From Botryllus schlosseri (taxonomy: Eukaryota > Chordata > Ascidiacea > Stolidobranchia > Styelidae), in assembly GCA_000444245.1 (NCBI GenBank), contig ATSW01007881.1:1-21651 (forward strand): 21,651 nt of DNA, in the 5' to 3' direction. The stretch's first letter is position 1. Each line of letters starts with the position of its first letter. This document shows positions 9,752 through 20,815 of this stretch, piece after piece. Made by a program: the position numbers and the translations under genes. The notes below the pieces were generated by a model, which ran no database searches, was not told the origin of the DNA, and saw nothing but the letters and a program-made list of their open reading frames with translations.

Positions 9752-10585
9752 CATCTATGGTCATATGGTTATAATACCAGGCTTCCTGACACGCATTTAC
9801 GATGAATAAGCATGATATCTCAGGTTACTCTCCATCTGGGGACTTGGAAGTACGGAATTATACCCTTAAGCTCCATCTCGCATTGCGTAGAGATGGAAGT
9901 TTATGCTATCTGATTAGTGGTAATCTACTATTTTATCTGAAAGAGCGGCACGCTCTGCACAGCACATAGATAAACTTAAAATTATCACTCCATCCTCGGT
10001 TTTCTAATATTTTCATTTGAAATTTGAAAATCATCTCTAAATTCGTAGCTGAGAGTTAGATTTGTTGAGGATGTTGGATTGAAAAACTCTGACATATGCT
10101 TTAAGAATCGATACTATTATGTTGGCAACCAATGTAGTGTGATTTATAAAAACCCTTGCTCATCATTGCAATTTGCAGTTACACAGCGACATTCCGCCGC
10201 CCAGTATCAGTATCAGTGGCATTTTCAAATTTTCATCATATTCCTCGAATCGGTTTTCTAGAGCGCTGAAAATAGCTTGAGTTGTTCTACTTTCGCCTTG
10301 TCGAACAGTCAGTTGGATTTGTGTCAGACAAATTGAAATTATACGATATATATAGTCTACATCTAAAATCGAAATTAATAATTATTTAATAATTATTTAA
10401 TTCTGTATGTAAGCAAGAAAACGATCGGATAAATTCAATCTGGGCCATCACAATTTACCAATATACTATTTTAAATCTTCGCAATTGGAATTGTGTCGGT
10501 TAAATTCAAATAAGTCGGTATATATATTATATAGTCTGTATCTACAAAAATTGCCTATCCTTCATACAGTGAAAACTGGAAAATT
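9752..10585. repeat. AT-rich region with short direct repeats; no gene
   Basis: The stretch ATATATAGTCTACATCT near 10347 recurs with changes as ATATAGTCTGTATCT near 10530, a spacing of about 180 bp, and AATAATTATTT is tandemly doubled near 10377-10400. Nothing coding is recognised. Confidence 0.4.
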
Positions 10586-10988
10586 TTTGTGCGGGAGGTT
10601 TCTGTTTAACCAGTCTTGACTTCAGTAATTTTGAAATCAGGACACAAAAGTTCATCGTTTGTGACTACAGGACACACAAAATTTTGAATTTTTTTTCTAG
10701 TCATAACCCTAATGTACCCACTGGAGGGGTGTGGTGTGAAAGTAAAAAAATTGTTTCGCACAGTACGCGATGATAGAAATGTAATGCACCTATTTCCATC
10801 CATACGGTTTCCATACGGTGTATGCCACCCGATCGATAACTCTGAGCTAAGGGCGTAATCCGGATGGGCGAAAAGCAACTTTGCCCCTTTCAATTTATGC
10901 CACACATACCAGACCTTCCCGTCTGCGCGGATATATGTTTTTATATGCCCGTAGACCCGAGGTCGGAGGAATAATACGGTGTTACACA

Positions 10989-11252
10989 CAGAGTTCGTTA
11001 AAGCATACTCATCTCTGATACTCAAGTAGAAGTAGAAGTAACGAATTAAATTTCTACTCAAGTACGAGTACAAGTAGCGATTTGCAAGTACGGTAAAAGC
11101 TAAGTATTCAATGCCTAGTTTTGCTCGAGAAATGTTAAGTAGAAGTGGAAGTTGCCTAAAACATTACTACTTGACTAGGTAGTGAAAGTAGGTAAAACGT
11201 ACTTTAGTACTCTGATAAACTAGTTCAAGTACTTTGTTACAGAAGATCTCTG
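10989..11252. mobile_element. hAT-type MITE, 264 bp, AAGTAGAAGT-word family
   Basis: It is flanked by a perfect 8-bp duplication, GTTACACA at 10981-10988 and 11253-11260. The ends are CAGAGTTCGTTAAAG on the left and, inverted on the right, CAGAGATCTTCTGTAACAAA. Subterminal CTCAAGTAGAAGTAGAAGTA and ACTACTTGAC / CAAGTAC words are shared with the 1290-bp element at 16271, so the two belong to related families. It has no coding capacity. Confidence 0.88.
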
Positions 11253-11260
11253 GTTACACA

Positions 11261-14017
11261 ACAATGGCAGAAAACGACCAGAACAAATGAGCATTAGCAA
11301 CATAATATCGTTCAATTATTGTTTTACCAATTCATAGAAGCAACCCACTCGTGATACGAATGTAGATTCACTCCGAACGCCGACATTGTTCCGATGTTCT
11401 GTTTGTGCTAATAGAGAATTCGTGCCACCCGAATATCACAAAACAGAACGATGACGGCTTCGTCAAGTCGAAACAAAGCTATTGGACAAGTCAAATATTT
11501 GGCAACCTCGTTGTATTATGATATCGAACTTCTGGTGGATACTTGACAACGATCAGACTATACACTAAAGTTCGACAACGCCCCTTCAAATCCTTTTATC
11601 ACCGTAATTTGCGCTATATAATGCTCGATTGCGGTCGCACGATGCCGTCTACAGAGTAGCGAATCTTATTTGTCAACTGAATTTGTAGGTTTAACGCCGG
11701 GGTCTTCATGAATAAATAAGGTTTATTACGCGTACTCGACAGCTTTATAGATTGTTGAAGTTACCATGGGTGATAAATTTATCAATCGAGCCGATAGCCG
11801 AATCCATATATAACTCGAATCAGCTGTGGATATCGATACAGTTTTTACAGCACACGAGGTCGATATCACAATAGATGAACGGTATGGACCAATAAAATCA
11901 GTCGCAACAATCATTATACACGCCAGACTTCATGTAAGCAAGGAAGCACATAGTAATGCATACCATATCCACATATCTAACATATTAATGTTCGATAGCT
12001 ATTCCGTTCGCCATGTAATGGAGGGAATAGTTTCTGAGGAAGCATTTACGGAGGCATCGTTTTATAGTCATTCCACGTTACTAAGATATCAAGTCGAACC
12101 ATACCGCTGCAATCAAGGTAGCTACGTTTCTACCGAAATAGTTTACGCACAGTATTCACTACCATTGCGCATTCTGCATTGTAAGTAGATGTACATAAGC
12201 ATCGAGCTATGAACACAAAGACAAATGTACGATACGACAATGCCTCCCTCACCAACCATAGTACGATTGTTAAATTCCATTGACAAGAACAAAGCCCAGA
12301 AGGTATTTAATGATTTCAGGCTATACCTCGAGTATAGGGTCATTATTCGTCGGCGTCTTGTACTGTTTCGGTAAAACTTTGGAAATACATGTCTTGGATT
12401 GTTCAATAATATTTAAATGATATTCGCAATCTATTAGGCAACATTTCGAACCAAAAGGGAAAAAAATTCTCGACATTTTCAAACTTCGGAGTCCGAAATA
12501 TTAATTATTGGCACGGTGTCAGCGTTGCAAGATGCTAACTGTATTGGAAATAACGCACGAGGTATCGCACTGGGAGACAATTGCACATGGACAGTCAACT
12601 CTGAAATCGTGGTAGTGCTCAGACTGCTCAGTGCTCACGCTCATGTATGTTGCGAATAGATCGCATTATGAATAAAGAATCCCTAATATCGGCTACGACG
12701 TAGCAAAAAATCGATACGACATATGAGATTCCAACTTACCACTTTTGAACCTTCATCTCGACGGTAGGAAGCTGAATCAGGCGTCTCTGTAGCTACAGTG
12801 ATTTTGTGACTTCAAGCGATATCTTAGGTACTATATCTGAAATCGGGTATACAACCATCACAATTCAACCTTTCTTCCTGTATTACTTTTGCAATTGCCT
12901 TGGCATCAAACGGATCGGACGCTGCAAGAACTGCCTCGTCAATTATACTAAAATAGTACTCTCACATATCCCAGTTTTGGGATACTTCAATGAAATATCT
13001 AAAGGTTAAATCTGCACAATCTCTAGCCAGTAAAAGCTTCTGTACTGTTCGCGATCCCGGTTGTACGCGCCGGCGCAGTGATGCGAAACCGTCGCTATGA
13101 AGCCAGCGTGGTAACCATGCGCTATCGAGCCTCTCCAAATAGTATGACGATTCTCTCGTCGCCCTTAGCCTTTTCCGCCAAACAATAGTGGCACTAAGCC
13201 AACTTTCACGCAGGTTTAATTTACGATCAAGTGCGTTCAATAAATAGACCGTTTGTCTTCGTCCTCATTCTTTCGTGCAACGTTTATTGTAACTCGACGA
13301 ACGAGCAAATCACGTTCCCGGATAGGCAGAGGATAAGATATATACATATTTCATAGGGATCAATAAGAAAGACACATGTTGATTTGCGCTAGGTAAAACT
13401 ATGACATACGCCGCGTAAAGCTCTAGCTCGTCACCATGTAAATGACTTTCGAAATCCACAGATCGACTACGTATAGAAACGTTTAAATGTGGATGTATTT
13501 ATTGTATTAGGGATGAGTTGATTGAATTAGAGGAAATGAATGGATGGTTATGCTCTTAGCGTTGGCATCAGCCATCATTAAAAATACGACGATGCTCTCC
13601 GACTTAATCTGTTCAAATATTACACAACATACGTAATTCGCGACATATCTCATGTGTAAACATCATTCGTTCGTATATTTAGAAATTTCGTCATTTCCAA
13701 ACACACCATGCACAAGATTGCGATAAAAAGGAAAGATGGGACGCTGTCGAAACAACTTGGATCGAGTATTATTTTAAATCAGACACTCACCCTCCCTGTT
13801 CTGGAACAAGAAAATAAGAGACATACACACCAAATGAAAATGTATGCAAGATGACATAGAAGGACAAACGACGAGGTGGCGTGTGTCGGTAGGCGAAGTC
13901 AATGTCAGATCGTGGCCCGGTAATTTAGATAGCTGTCTGGTATCTACTCAACAGGAACAGCTTATATTCCGACTTAAAAGTGGTCAACTGGACAATGGAT
14001 ATGCCCGGCGATTGTTG
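11261..14017. other. Intergenic stretch; no gene recognised
   Basis: About 2.75 kb, mostly AT-rich. A distinctly GC-richer block lies at about 13040-13245. Its minus-strand open frame is heavy in R, W and L and matches nothing I know. I see no closed transposon or RNA gene here. Confidence 0.45.
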
Positions 14018-14215
14018 GTTAGCCGCAGGGTTGTAATGACTCGAGTCAGACTCGAGTCGCGATTTTTTAAGGACTCGACTTGACTCGAGTCATTTTCTTA
14101 AAAATGAAAAATGACTCGACTCGACTCGAGTCAATTTACGTATTGACTCGACTTGTACTCGAGTCATTGCGCCTGACTCGGACCAAGTCATATGACTCGA
14201 GATTGGTCTACTAAG

Positions 14216-15509
14216 CAGGGCTTTGGAGCAGCCGTAAATTTTAACTGCTCCAGCTCCAGCTCCGGAGCTTTCTTCTATCATACATTAGCTCCGGCTCCTG
14301 CTCCGGAGTCGCATTATTACCACTGCTCCGGCTCCAGCTCCGGCTCCGGCTCTGAAAATTATCGAATGGGTCTGTCTATATCAGGGGTGGCGAGCCCGCG
14401 AAGAGGGTTTTGAGTGGCCCGCGAAGTCATTTCTTATTATAATTATCGAAATCCTGTTACATTATCGAAAATGAATTGCTCAGATTGCGAACTTGCAAGG
14501 CCAACCAAAAATTTCTAGTCTGGCTGCGACACTTGGGATGTTGATGACTAAAATATCAGTTCCGACGCATTGGCAGATCCATGGTCCAGTCACATTTTTA
14601 GTAAATCGTCGTACATTACAATAAACTAAAATAGTAGTGAAATTTTTCTTCATGCTTCGCGTGTGTAATTGTCACACGATTTCTTGCTTGGTAGCCTACC
14701 CCCTCCTGAAAATGAAAAAAACGCCTAATTTACCCGATTGAGTCTAACTGTACTCGCAATTACGGGAGAAAGTATTTCGCGTTTGCACTCGAAGAAAGAT
14801 CGTCGACGATGAAATGTAAGCACAAAATGATTGTCGCATATTACCGGAAACATTCGATATCGATGTGTCCAGACGCCGAATAGTCGTGTCCTTGCAAACT
14901 GAGTCCAGCGGGCGGTACAGTAGACCCGCAATATACCCAAATAATAATATTATTGACCTATAGTTCATTTAAGAACTTCGAAAATTTTACACGCTTGACG
15001 CGGCTAGTGGACCGCGCACTCGTTCGTCAATTGCATGTGCCCCTTTGGCCGAAAAGGTTGGCCATCCCTGGTCTATATAGATTAGATACTAGTCTGCCAA
15101 TAGGTTAGTTGTCTATAATAATCTAGATTCTAGAGTCTGTCAGCCGTCAGTAACATCGGATGCCGCAACGAAGACATAGGTGCCGCCGTGCCGGCTTGTG
15201 ACGTCATAATGAAAACTTGTATATTGTCGATAACATCGCAGTTGCACTAGAACGCATTTTACTCCATGCCATCGCTGTGCACAACATTCAAATTCAGGCC
15301 TGCTGGTAAATTATGTGAAATCAGCAGATATGGTTGTTGCATATATAACAGCATCTTGTGAAATACGTCGGAGCCGGAGCTACTCCTCAAATAACGGGCT
15401 CCGGCTCCGGCTCCGGCTCCAGCTCCGGTTGAATTTTATGTATAGCTCCGGCTCCGGCTCCAGCTCCGGTGAAAATGCACGGCTCCGGGGCTCCGGCTGC
15501 AAAGCCCTG
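14216..15509. mobile_element. Middle hAT-type element of the nest (GGAGCC-word family), 1294 bp
   Basis: A perfect 8-bp duplication, CTACTAAG, lies at 14208-14215 and 15510-15517. Ends: CAGGGCTTTGGAGC, and inverted on the right CAGGGCTTTGCAGC. Both subterminal regions are built from CTCCGG / GGAGCC hexamers (left copies about 14250-14352, right copies about 15369-15495). It lies inside the GACTCGAGTC element and holds the third element. Its own length without that insert is about 597 bp. A TGACGTCA octamer lies at 15199. Confidence 0.92.
14382..15070. mobile_element. Innermost hAT-type element of the nest, 689 bp
   Basis: A perfect 8-bp duplication, GTCTATAT, lies at 14374-14381 and 15071-15078. 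The ends are CAGGGGTGGCGAGCC and, inverted on the right, CAGGGATGGCCAACC (12 of 15 alike). Inner GTGGCCCGCG / CGCGGCTAGTGG segments near both ends are typical of hAT termini of this kind. Open frames inside are short and match no transposase I recognise. Confidence 0.9.
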
Positions 15510-15916
15510 CTACTAAGACCGGCATTTCATTGTTATTTCGAAGTATAATAAAGTTATCACACTATTATTATTTCGTCTATCAGTACTGGTACTTGAAAAT
15601 GCTACCAAAAACTGTTAAAGTGAGGAAAATTAGTATATTATGAATGCGATGCATTCGATATCACCGAGCAGAGTGGTAAAAAGTGGGTTTCACATGACAT
15701 TAACTTGGAACTGCTGAACAGTCAACATAACGACTTGGACTCGGACTCGAGTCAAAACACTATGACTCGGACTCGACACTGTACTCCGTGACTTGGACTC
15801 AGACTTGACTCGGTGGTGAAATAAAAATGACTCGACTTGAATCGAGTAAAAACTATGAAAGTGAGATTGACTTGTAACTCGGAACCTTGTGATTCGGTTA
15901 CGCTCCTGGTCAGCCG

Positions 15917-16262
15917 TCCAAACACTGTTCCGCAGTTGAGGTCCTGCATACATATAGAAAAATATATTGATTGATACGACCTACGAAGACCATGGTGTAA
16001 CTACAGACTGCAAACGAAATCGGCCATGGTTTATCGGCTTGCAGATTAAATGCTAATTCAACTAGCCTGTAGTGTTTAAAATAAGCTCGCATACATTTAT
16101 CGAGCTTGCCGGTGTCTGATTCGCACGCTTCACTACACATACTCTGTACTAAAGCAAAGCATTCTACTCGTAGATCGATACGTTATTGAGGTGCCCCTCC
16201 GTAAAACGACATATCTCGATCATTACACGATATATGCATGTGCATGTGCAGTACAATGTACA
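15917..16262. other. Spacer between hAT elements; no gene
   Basis: A short stretch between two transposons. One minus-strand frame begins MCSEACESDTGKLDKC but has no recognisable domain or splice context and is not called a gene. Confidence 0.4.
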
Positions 16263-16270
16263 TAAGCAAC

Positions 16271-17560
16271 CAGAGGTGGTCAGTAACGAAGTACTTCTAC
16301 TCTTTTGAAGTACTCAAGTAGTTTTGCGCTACTTGGGAACTTATTCAAGTAGATCTGATTTCCCGCTACTTCTACTTCTATTTAATAATATTTTGTGATC
16401 TACTTACTTACTTTTCGCTATTTTCAGTTTGTCGAGTAGAAGTAGTTTTATCCTACAAGCAGCAAGATAGCCTGAGGTATTTCAGGGCTGTTTTCAAGGA
16501 GTATCAACATTTAATTTTCATAAAAGTTGAGAAAAGTCCAGAATTCTCGTTGCGTTCGCGCACAGTGGATATGGAGTGACCAATATGATTTCACGAAAGT
16601 ATCGGTGAATATAAATAAGGTAGCGGGTTGCGTGGTTCCGTTCACACCGCATTGTCGCCTATATGAAATATTTCATCACAGTAAATAATATATATGGCCC
16701 ATCAGAACGTTTGAAACTGATGTTTCGCAATCTAGCATTTACTTATCACATCGTAATCTAGCATCCATTGCGTGTCCTAATCTGGAAAAGTGGACTCTGA
16801 CTTATTTTTAGCTTTAGACCTGTTTTAGCATACCACCTTTGAAACTTTCCGGACTACAGACATCACATACATTTCCGCTATTAGAAGTAGTATTTATATT
16901 TCACTTTCAATTCCCGGTATCATACTTTGAGTTCTAATTAGTATCAGTTCTTTTTTTCTGGAGAACATACATGTTGAAGTATAAAAGCAAGTGTAGTAAT
17001 GCCTTTAACTTCTGGAAATAAAGCTACACACTGTGACATTTTACGATCGACCATATTTTTTTATTAACGTTTACTAATTGCGCAAAGTGTTTACACCGTA
17101 TCCGATACAACTTCTCCGTATTGCTCTTCGACCAAACTACGGACCTCATAATATGGGGGCGGGCGCCATACCATGCTATTTTCTAAAACGTGCTGTTCGA
17201 GTAAATAGAGGATTAGTATCGCATTTCCATGTCAATACTATCATTTTCATCCCATGATGCGGACGTATGCTTATGCTGTCGAAAATGGGATACCTCCTTG
17301 TATGCATCAATATGAATCAAGCTCTGCACCTCTCACATAGCTGAATCTGCAGCTTTTGACAATCCATGCGAAAGAATTACGACCGTTTTCACAACTACTT
17401 ACTTACTTGAGTAGATTTAAAGTCAGTCAATTCTACTTCTACTTCAAGTAGTTTTAGGTTGCTTATGGAAGAAGTACTTCTACTCGTACTTGAGTATATT
17501 TTTTTGTCGCTACTTCTACTTCTACTTGAGTAACTTTCTTGACTACTTTGACCACCTCTG
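16271..17560. mobile_element. hAT-type non-autonomous element, 1290 bp, AAGTAGAAGT-word family
   Basis: The terminal inverted repeats are CAGAGGTGGTCA, perfect over 12 bases. Flanking octamers are TAAGCAAC (16263-16270) and TAAGAAAC (17561-17568), seven of eight alike. The words GTACTTCTACTC, TACTTCTACTTCTA and CTACTTGAGTA are repeated over about 170 bp inside each end. The roughly 950-bp centre has no transposase-like frame and contains nothing I can identify. Confidence 0.92.
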
Positions 17561-17568
17561 TAAGAAAC

Positions 17569-19800
17569 TAATGAATAATGTGAGTTAGGGAGTGATTTTT
17601 GTTTCTTCCGAATTTGTTTTGTGATACTGATACTGCCAGTTGCTGACATCCACCTCCTGCTTGGCGATAAAGCGATAATATGAAAATATTCATTGTCAAT
17701 CCGGTAGGGATATACGGAATGCCGATGGATTAAACATGGATTCATAATGTGAAAACGTACATCGAACCGTTCGGTTTAGTAGCAATGAAGTGTCAGAGGA
17801 CATTATTATTTATGTAGATGGGCCGACCAATCTCATAATACTCAGCGACGTCACTCGTGGTGAGTTGGGTTACTGATAGACTGGCTCGTTCATCGATCTA
17901 ATTATTATCATCCGTCTGATGGCGCTGCGTAATCGCAGATATCAAGAAAACTGGCGAGAACTGAAAAGAAACAGACCGACTGATGTACTAGTGCAGCTGG
18001 CAACGGAACAAGTTATTGCAGAATTGCCGTTTCCCCATTTCCCGATTTGGGGATGCTATTTTACCATTCTTTTGACTCTCGAAATATGCACCTTATTATT
18101 CATCAATTTATTTGTTTAAGATCTCAGTATTCTGACGTTCATATCGCAGTATCGGGATTTGAAACAATAGGTCTACCGTCTGCGGTTCCATTATGCGTGT
18201 TATTTATGAAATATAAGCGAAATACATAAAGTTTCACCAGTGAGATGCCCGCTCAGGGTTCGTTGTGACGTGGTTGTCAGAGTCGAACAGCCGCGTTTTA
18301 AACGGTAATATCGTAAAGAGCTACGCCTTAATATTGGCACACAAAACATCCCCTCATCTTTCCACATACACTAACGCCGCTGATTTGAACAGATTAACTG
18401 AAAATGTTACTAAGACAGCAGCCAGAACAGCAATTTAATAAGATTGGCAGTTGCAGATTTGAAATCACGGAAAAAAATCATCACTATTGTAACGTCGAGG
18501 CTCCATTATCGTGTAATTAACGTGTGACGTCACAGTGACCTGGAATGAGTCAAACTAGTCAGCGCCACGACTCAATTAGAAATAACGCTATAAATTTGTT
18601 CTCATTTATATACATATACAATACATGTATACATGTACTTCGACTTAAGTAGAAAATTGAATGACTGAAAAGTAATTAAGTAAGCAGTTTCGAGAGGTAT
18701 AGATTTGGTCGAGGGCTCGTATTCTTTTACGTTCCAATAGATGAATAGCATGAATGAAATCGGTTTTGACTGACTACAAATATGGTTCCATTGCCTACAG
18801 TACGCCTATTAATAGTAACTAATGACCTATCTGCTGAAAATCATTTTACCGGGTAAAGGTATTGCTGGTATGCTGATATGCTATATATCCGTAATATCAG
18901 CGAATTTTTAATTTGGATTGACTACCGCACAGCGCCGTATGCATGGCACCAACGCAGTATGGCTTGTAACACTCTCAGAATAGAATGCACTCTGCTAATT
19001 TAGCAAACTACATATGGATATGTGCATGGAGTTAATGAATATATTAGCAGCGAACATAACTGGGTAATGGGTATATATGTCGTCGAGAGACATAAATACG
19101 AAAATCAAAACTCCGACGTCAAGGGCCGCACGAAGCTAAGAAAACAACTGCAAGCGGGGGTTGTCCAGGTCGTTTCTGGGACTCTAGTCAACAACGAATT
19201 CAAGATATATTATATATTCAAATTCTAAGTATACGATTGATCCGGTATTACACTATTATGCCATATCTATATATGGTGTACTCATTATGAAGTTACTCGT
19301 ATTACCCGGTAATTTTTAACTTTTTTTCTCCTTTTGTCCGCGCAACGTACTTTTGTTTACTTGAATTGGATTGGGGAGTTGCTCTAAAAATAGTGATTTT
19401 GAACGAAATTAAAATTAAATGCGAACATTATATAGCGAAATATGTGGCCACCGCAGAACACCATTTGTTTTAATGCCATTGTGGCCACGCATAGGAGGAA
19501 CTTATATTGTTTTATGGAGACGACCTTTTCAGGTACCATTAATATTTGATCGCAGGGTATGCATTATACATTGATGCATAGGATGTTGACAGCATGCTCA
19601 GAAAAATTTGTTTTGTGACCAGGACTCTCGTGCAGTCATATTGAATCAACTCTTCGTACTGCCAGGTCGTTCGTTTCGGGTAAGGAAGCGGCAAATATGT
19701 TAAATTTGACCTCATGTTGAAACCCAGAAATGATAGTTTTACTTTTTATTCATATTCACAGAAGGTGTGAGCAACATACTGAAATATAGTTAATTATCTG
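17569..19800. other. Intergenic stretch; no gene recognised
   Basis: AT-rich. A 66-codon plus-strand frame at 17919-18119 (start MALRNRRYQENW, hydrophobic C-terminal end) is the only one with a somewhat protein-like composition, but it matches nothing I know. A few AAGTAG-type words at 18636-18690 may be a worn remnant of the family seen at 16271. A TGACGTCA octamer is at 18525. Confidence 0.4.
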
Positions 19801-19806
19801 TTTCAG

Positions 19807-19869
19807 CTGTACTAGCATTGAAGCTACATGTGATATCCAGAATCAGAATGGGATCGAGTGCTAGCAAAG
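19807..19869 (+). CDS. Candidate 5' exon with N-myristoylation-type start (weak)
   Basis: TTATCTGTTTCAG at 19794-19806 is a good splice acceptor. It is followed by 41 bases and then ATG GGA TCG AGT GCT AGC AAA G before a possible GT donor at 19870. The encoded start MGSSASK fits the N-myristoylation rule (G2, small residue at 5-6, basic residue near 7). It would be the end of a 5' UTR plus the first coding exon of a plus-strand gene whose next exon I cannot find in the window. Acceptor and ATG may coincide by chance; the donor GTCGGT is poor. Confidence 0.2.
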
Positions 19870-20815
19870 GTCGGTCAAGCCTATCAATGCTGGGTTGTGT
19901 TTTTGTATTCTTGTTCAAACCAACCGATGGTATCGCAATAATCAGAGATATGATTCGAATGAAGCATTTTTATTTTGACTCAGAACAAAACATAACTGCG
20001 ATTAACGCGTTCTGTATAACTGCATGTAGGATCACATACAGCATTGTTGTATTACCATATTATCCTTACTTCTAGCTCCCGTTTTAAATCGGTTTGGTAA
20101 CTCGTTCACGCAATCGGTACATCGCGATTAGAATAACGCACGGAACAACGTCGCTATTGAACCGATCCGAAACTTCGAAATCCCTTCCTATAAGTGCTGG
20201 AGCTTTATCTAGGCTCCTCATCGCCAACCGCGGCGCAGAAGCGGTATCTTACAAAAGCCCATAGCCAAGGTGGGCCGTGCTATAAGTACAGTGTTTGTGA
20301 TTCATAATGAAGAATACCGGCCAAGTTTATAATGACCTTAGATGACGGAATACCATACGCACCAAAACAACAACATCAGTCAACCTTGTATCCACGTTAT
20401 CATTGCAGTACTTTCCGGCGGATCATCGTTGAGAACGGAATGGAGACAAATGTCATGGGATGAACAGTAAGAAAACTTCTAATGTACCTCAGGAAATTTC
20501 TCACCGTATACGTGCCACCTATTTCCTACAGCTATGGACTGATAAAAGCAGTGGCCGAGCAGACTAAGCTCGCGGTATTATTTTACGGTTGCTAAGAAAT
20601 CTTTAATTATATTCAGTCTAACGTTGTCTGTATAATTGCAGCCTATTCGACGGCAGATGCGATATAGGGGTTGTAATCATCGAAAGTTAGATTGAAAGAG
20701 GTGTAAAAATCGCTCTCTGTTTCGCAATGTAGCTCCCGCATTGTGTCAATAACCAACTGGAAATGCAAACACATTAGAAGCGTCTGTAGCGTTGCTTATA
20801 GATACAAATAGTGTA
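19870..20815. other. No feature recognised
   Basis: AT-rich sequence after the weak exon candidate. No coding exon, RNA gene or closed repeat was found. Confidence 0.4.

Larger units (their letters stand above)
8953..10717. repeat. Long inverted repeat pair, arms about 125 bp, 1.5 kb apart
   Basis: The left arm (8953-9073) starts with GTAC..TAGGGTTATGACTAG followed by a run of A. The right arm (10586-10717) carries the inverse, CTAGTCATAACCCTA..GTAC, after a run of T. Further in, CCTGTAG, ATGAAC and TCCCGCACAAA recur in the same order in the inverse copy, so the arms are diverged homologues. They could be the long termini of one element, later hit by the hAT at 9338, or two separate copies in opposite orientation. 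Confidence 0.55.
14026..15908. mobile_element. Outer hAT-type element of a three-level nest (GACTCGAGTC-word family)
   Basis: Flanking octamers are GTTAGCCG (14018-14025) and GTCAGCCG (15909-15916), seven of eight alike. The left end is CAGGGTTGTAATGACTCGAG; the right end, inverted, is CAGGAGCGTAACCGAATC. Just inside both ends the palindromic word GACTCGAGTC and variants (GACTCGACTTGACTCGAGTC) are repeated over 150-170 bp. Without the element nested in it (14216-15509 and one target copy), about 581 bp remain. No coding capacity. Confidence 0.8.

Noticed and set aside
10606-11073. 155-codon minus-strand frame
   Set aside because: It runs across the boundary of the 264-bp hAT element and through the inverted-repeat arm; no protein motif is recognised.
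2600-12600. Possible dispersed repeat: ATTGG(A)CACGGTG near 2611 and 12507, each followed about 65-85 bp later by GGGAGAC.ATTGCA
   Set aside because: Only the two short ends match; the interiors do not align by eye and the spacing differs.
12962-13240. 92-codon minus-strand frame
   Set aside because: Composition dominated by R, W and L in a GC-richer patch; no domain, no splice context.
15910-16140. Minus-strand frame starting MCSEACESDTGKLDKC
   Set aside because: It looked at first like a cysteine-rich exon and a possible missing SAXO N-terminus, but the cysteine spacing is wrong and it overlaps the target-duplication edge of a hAT element.
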